6,569 nt of DNA, taken from Streptomyces violaceus. Its GTDB lineage: Bacteria > Actinomycetota > Actinomycetes > Streptomycetales > Streptomycetaceae. Where the stretch lies: positions 47,185 through 53,753 of the forward strand of contig KL569170.1 in the NCBI GenBank assembly GCA_000715635.1. Direction: 5' to 3'. A program made the position numbers and the translations under genes. The first letter of the stretch is position 1. Each line of letters starts with the position of its first letter. Shown in pieces: positions 6,274 to 6,569 of this stretch. The notes beneath the pieces are model-generated. The model made no database searches, was not told the origin of the DNA, and saw nothing but the letters and a program-made list of their open reading frames with translations.

Positions 6274-6281
6274 AGCGCGTC

Positions 6282-6287
6282 ACCCTA
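6282..6287 (-). promoter_or_regulatory. Candidate -10 element or ribosome site of ung
   Basis: On the minus strand TAGGGT (6287-6282) lies 8 nt upstream of the ung GTG. As a TAnnnT -10 element it would put transcription start at or next to the start codon, giving a leaderless mRNA, which is common in actinobacteria. No good -35 is seen at 17-18 nt. The overlapping AGGGTGA (6286-6280) could instead serve as a Shine-Dalgarno with a short spacer. The sequence does not decide between the two. Confidence 0.4.
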
Positions 6288-6350
6288 CTGGCACACAACC
6301 GGTCCCCGCACAAACACGGAACCCCTCACGCACGGACGCCGCCCTCGAGG

Positions 6351-6479
6351 CTACTCTTCCTCCTCGTCCAGGTCATCGAGCCGGTCCCGCAGCTCGCGCA
6401 GCCGGTCACCGGTAAGGAGGGGAGCCCGTTGCGTCCAGTGACCGAGCCACTCCGCCAGGGCGGTCGGCCGGCGGACCGG
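6351..6479 (-). CDS. Short protein-like frame, start unresolved
   Basis: The minus strand holds a frame ending in TAG (6353-6351) whose last 37 or so residues look like real protein: TALAEWLGHWTQRAPLLTGD followed by RLRELRDRLDDLDEEEE. This is a Trp-containing amphipathic segment, then a charged, probably helical or coiled tail with an acidic end. No ATG, GTG or TTG opens it inside the window. A CTG at 6458 is the only near-start, and it has no ribosome site. Upstream of about 6480 the frame stays open to the edge but becomes Arg/Pro-rich, antisense to the kinase gene. So it is either a small gene with an unusual start, a 5'-decayed remnant, or the end of a protein overlapping the kinase start. 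It lies upstream of ung on the same strand, 77 bp away. I do not recognise it; the stated 5' end is arbitrary. Confidence 0.35.
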   Translation of the reverse strand, partial: PVRRPTALAEWLGHWTQRAPLLTGDRLRELRDRLDDLDEEEE

Positions 6480-6487
6480 CGCCTGCC

Positions 6488-6569
6488 GTGACCGGGGCGT
6501 CGGAGGGCTCCGGGTTTCTCGCCGTGGACTCCGGCGGGTCCGGGCTCCGGGCGGTGGTGGGCACCGCCG
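6488..6569 (+). CDS. BadF/N-acetylglucosamine-kinase-type ATPase (partial, N-terminus only)
   Basis: Only 27 residues are visible before the right edge. They contain FLAVDSGGSGLRAVVGT (residues 10-26), the phosphate-1 loop of the sugar kinase/Hsp70/actin ATPase superfamily: D13 and the glycines bind the ATP phosphates. The variant with VDSGGS is what I associate with BadF/BadG/BcrA/BcrD-type proteins annotated as N-acetylglucosamine kinases in Streptomyces, which would phosphorylate GlcNAc for wall recycling or catabolism. GTG at 6488 is the only usual start downstream of the in-frame stop at 6413-6415; its ribosome site is poor. It is divergent from ung and from the short frame at 6351-6479. 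The exact substrate cannot be called from so little sequence. Confidence 0.6.
   Translation, partial: MTGASEGSGFLAVDSGGSGLRAVVGTA

Noticed and set aside
5563..6441. 292-codon plus-strand frame opposite ung
   Set aside because: It is a shadow of ung, ending in a Ser/Arg low-complexity run antisense to the acidic tail at 6351 onward.

Overview
The window looks like chromosomal DNA of a Streptomyces or a close actinobacterial relative. GC is very high, third codon positions in the real frames are almost all G or C, several genes start with GTG, and ribosome binding sites match the high-GC actinobacterial 16S tail. The protein families (Rv1733c-like membrane protein, mycobacterial-type uracil-DNA glycosylase) also fit. 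I cannot name the species.

Layout, left to right. (1) 1-452, minus strand: the N-terminal part of a membrane protein resembling mycobacterial Rv1733c, cut by the window edge. (2) 453-733: a divergent intergenic region ending in a near-perfect Shine-Dalgarno. (3) 734-1822, plus: a 362-residue BNR/Asp-box repeat protein, probably a cytoplasmic beta-propeller, followed by a doubtful 30-codon ORF. (4) 1986-2591, minus: a TetR-family regulator. (5) 2592-2748: a compact divergent control region with imperfect inverted repeats over a candidate -10 element. (6) 2749-3918 and 3915-5363, plus: a TetX/PHBH-type FAD-dependent monooxygenase translationally coupled (4-nt overlap) to a 14-TM-type MFS exporter. 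(7) 5381-5572, plus: a small acidic unrecognised ORF whose start codon sits in a hairpin loop. (8) 5596-6273, minus: family-1 uracil-DNA glycosylase. (9) 6351-6479, minus: a short protein-like reading frame without a clear start. (10) 6488-6569, plus: the first 27 residues of a probable BadF/N-acetylglucosamine-kinase-type ATPase, cut by the edge.

The only multi-gene unit with an obvious joint job is 1986-5363. A divergent TetR repressor probably controls an oxygenase and an exporter, the usual architecture of a drug or metabolite response module: one enzyme hydroxylates a small aromatic or polycyclic compound and one pump removes it. The substrate cannot be read from the sequence. The flanking genes (BNR protein, ung, kinase) look like ordinary chromosomal genes and do not suggest a larger biosynthetic cluster here. 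I found no CRISPR array, tRNA, rRNA, insertion sequence or clear attachment site. Nothing here amounts to a clearly new system. The most useful leads are the regulated oxygenase/efflux pair, the altered motif C of the exporter, and the two small unexplained reading frames.
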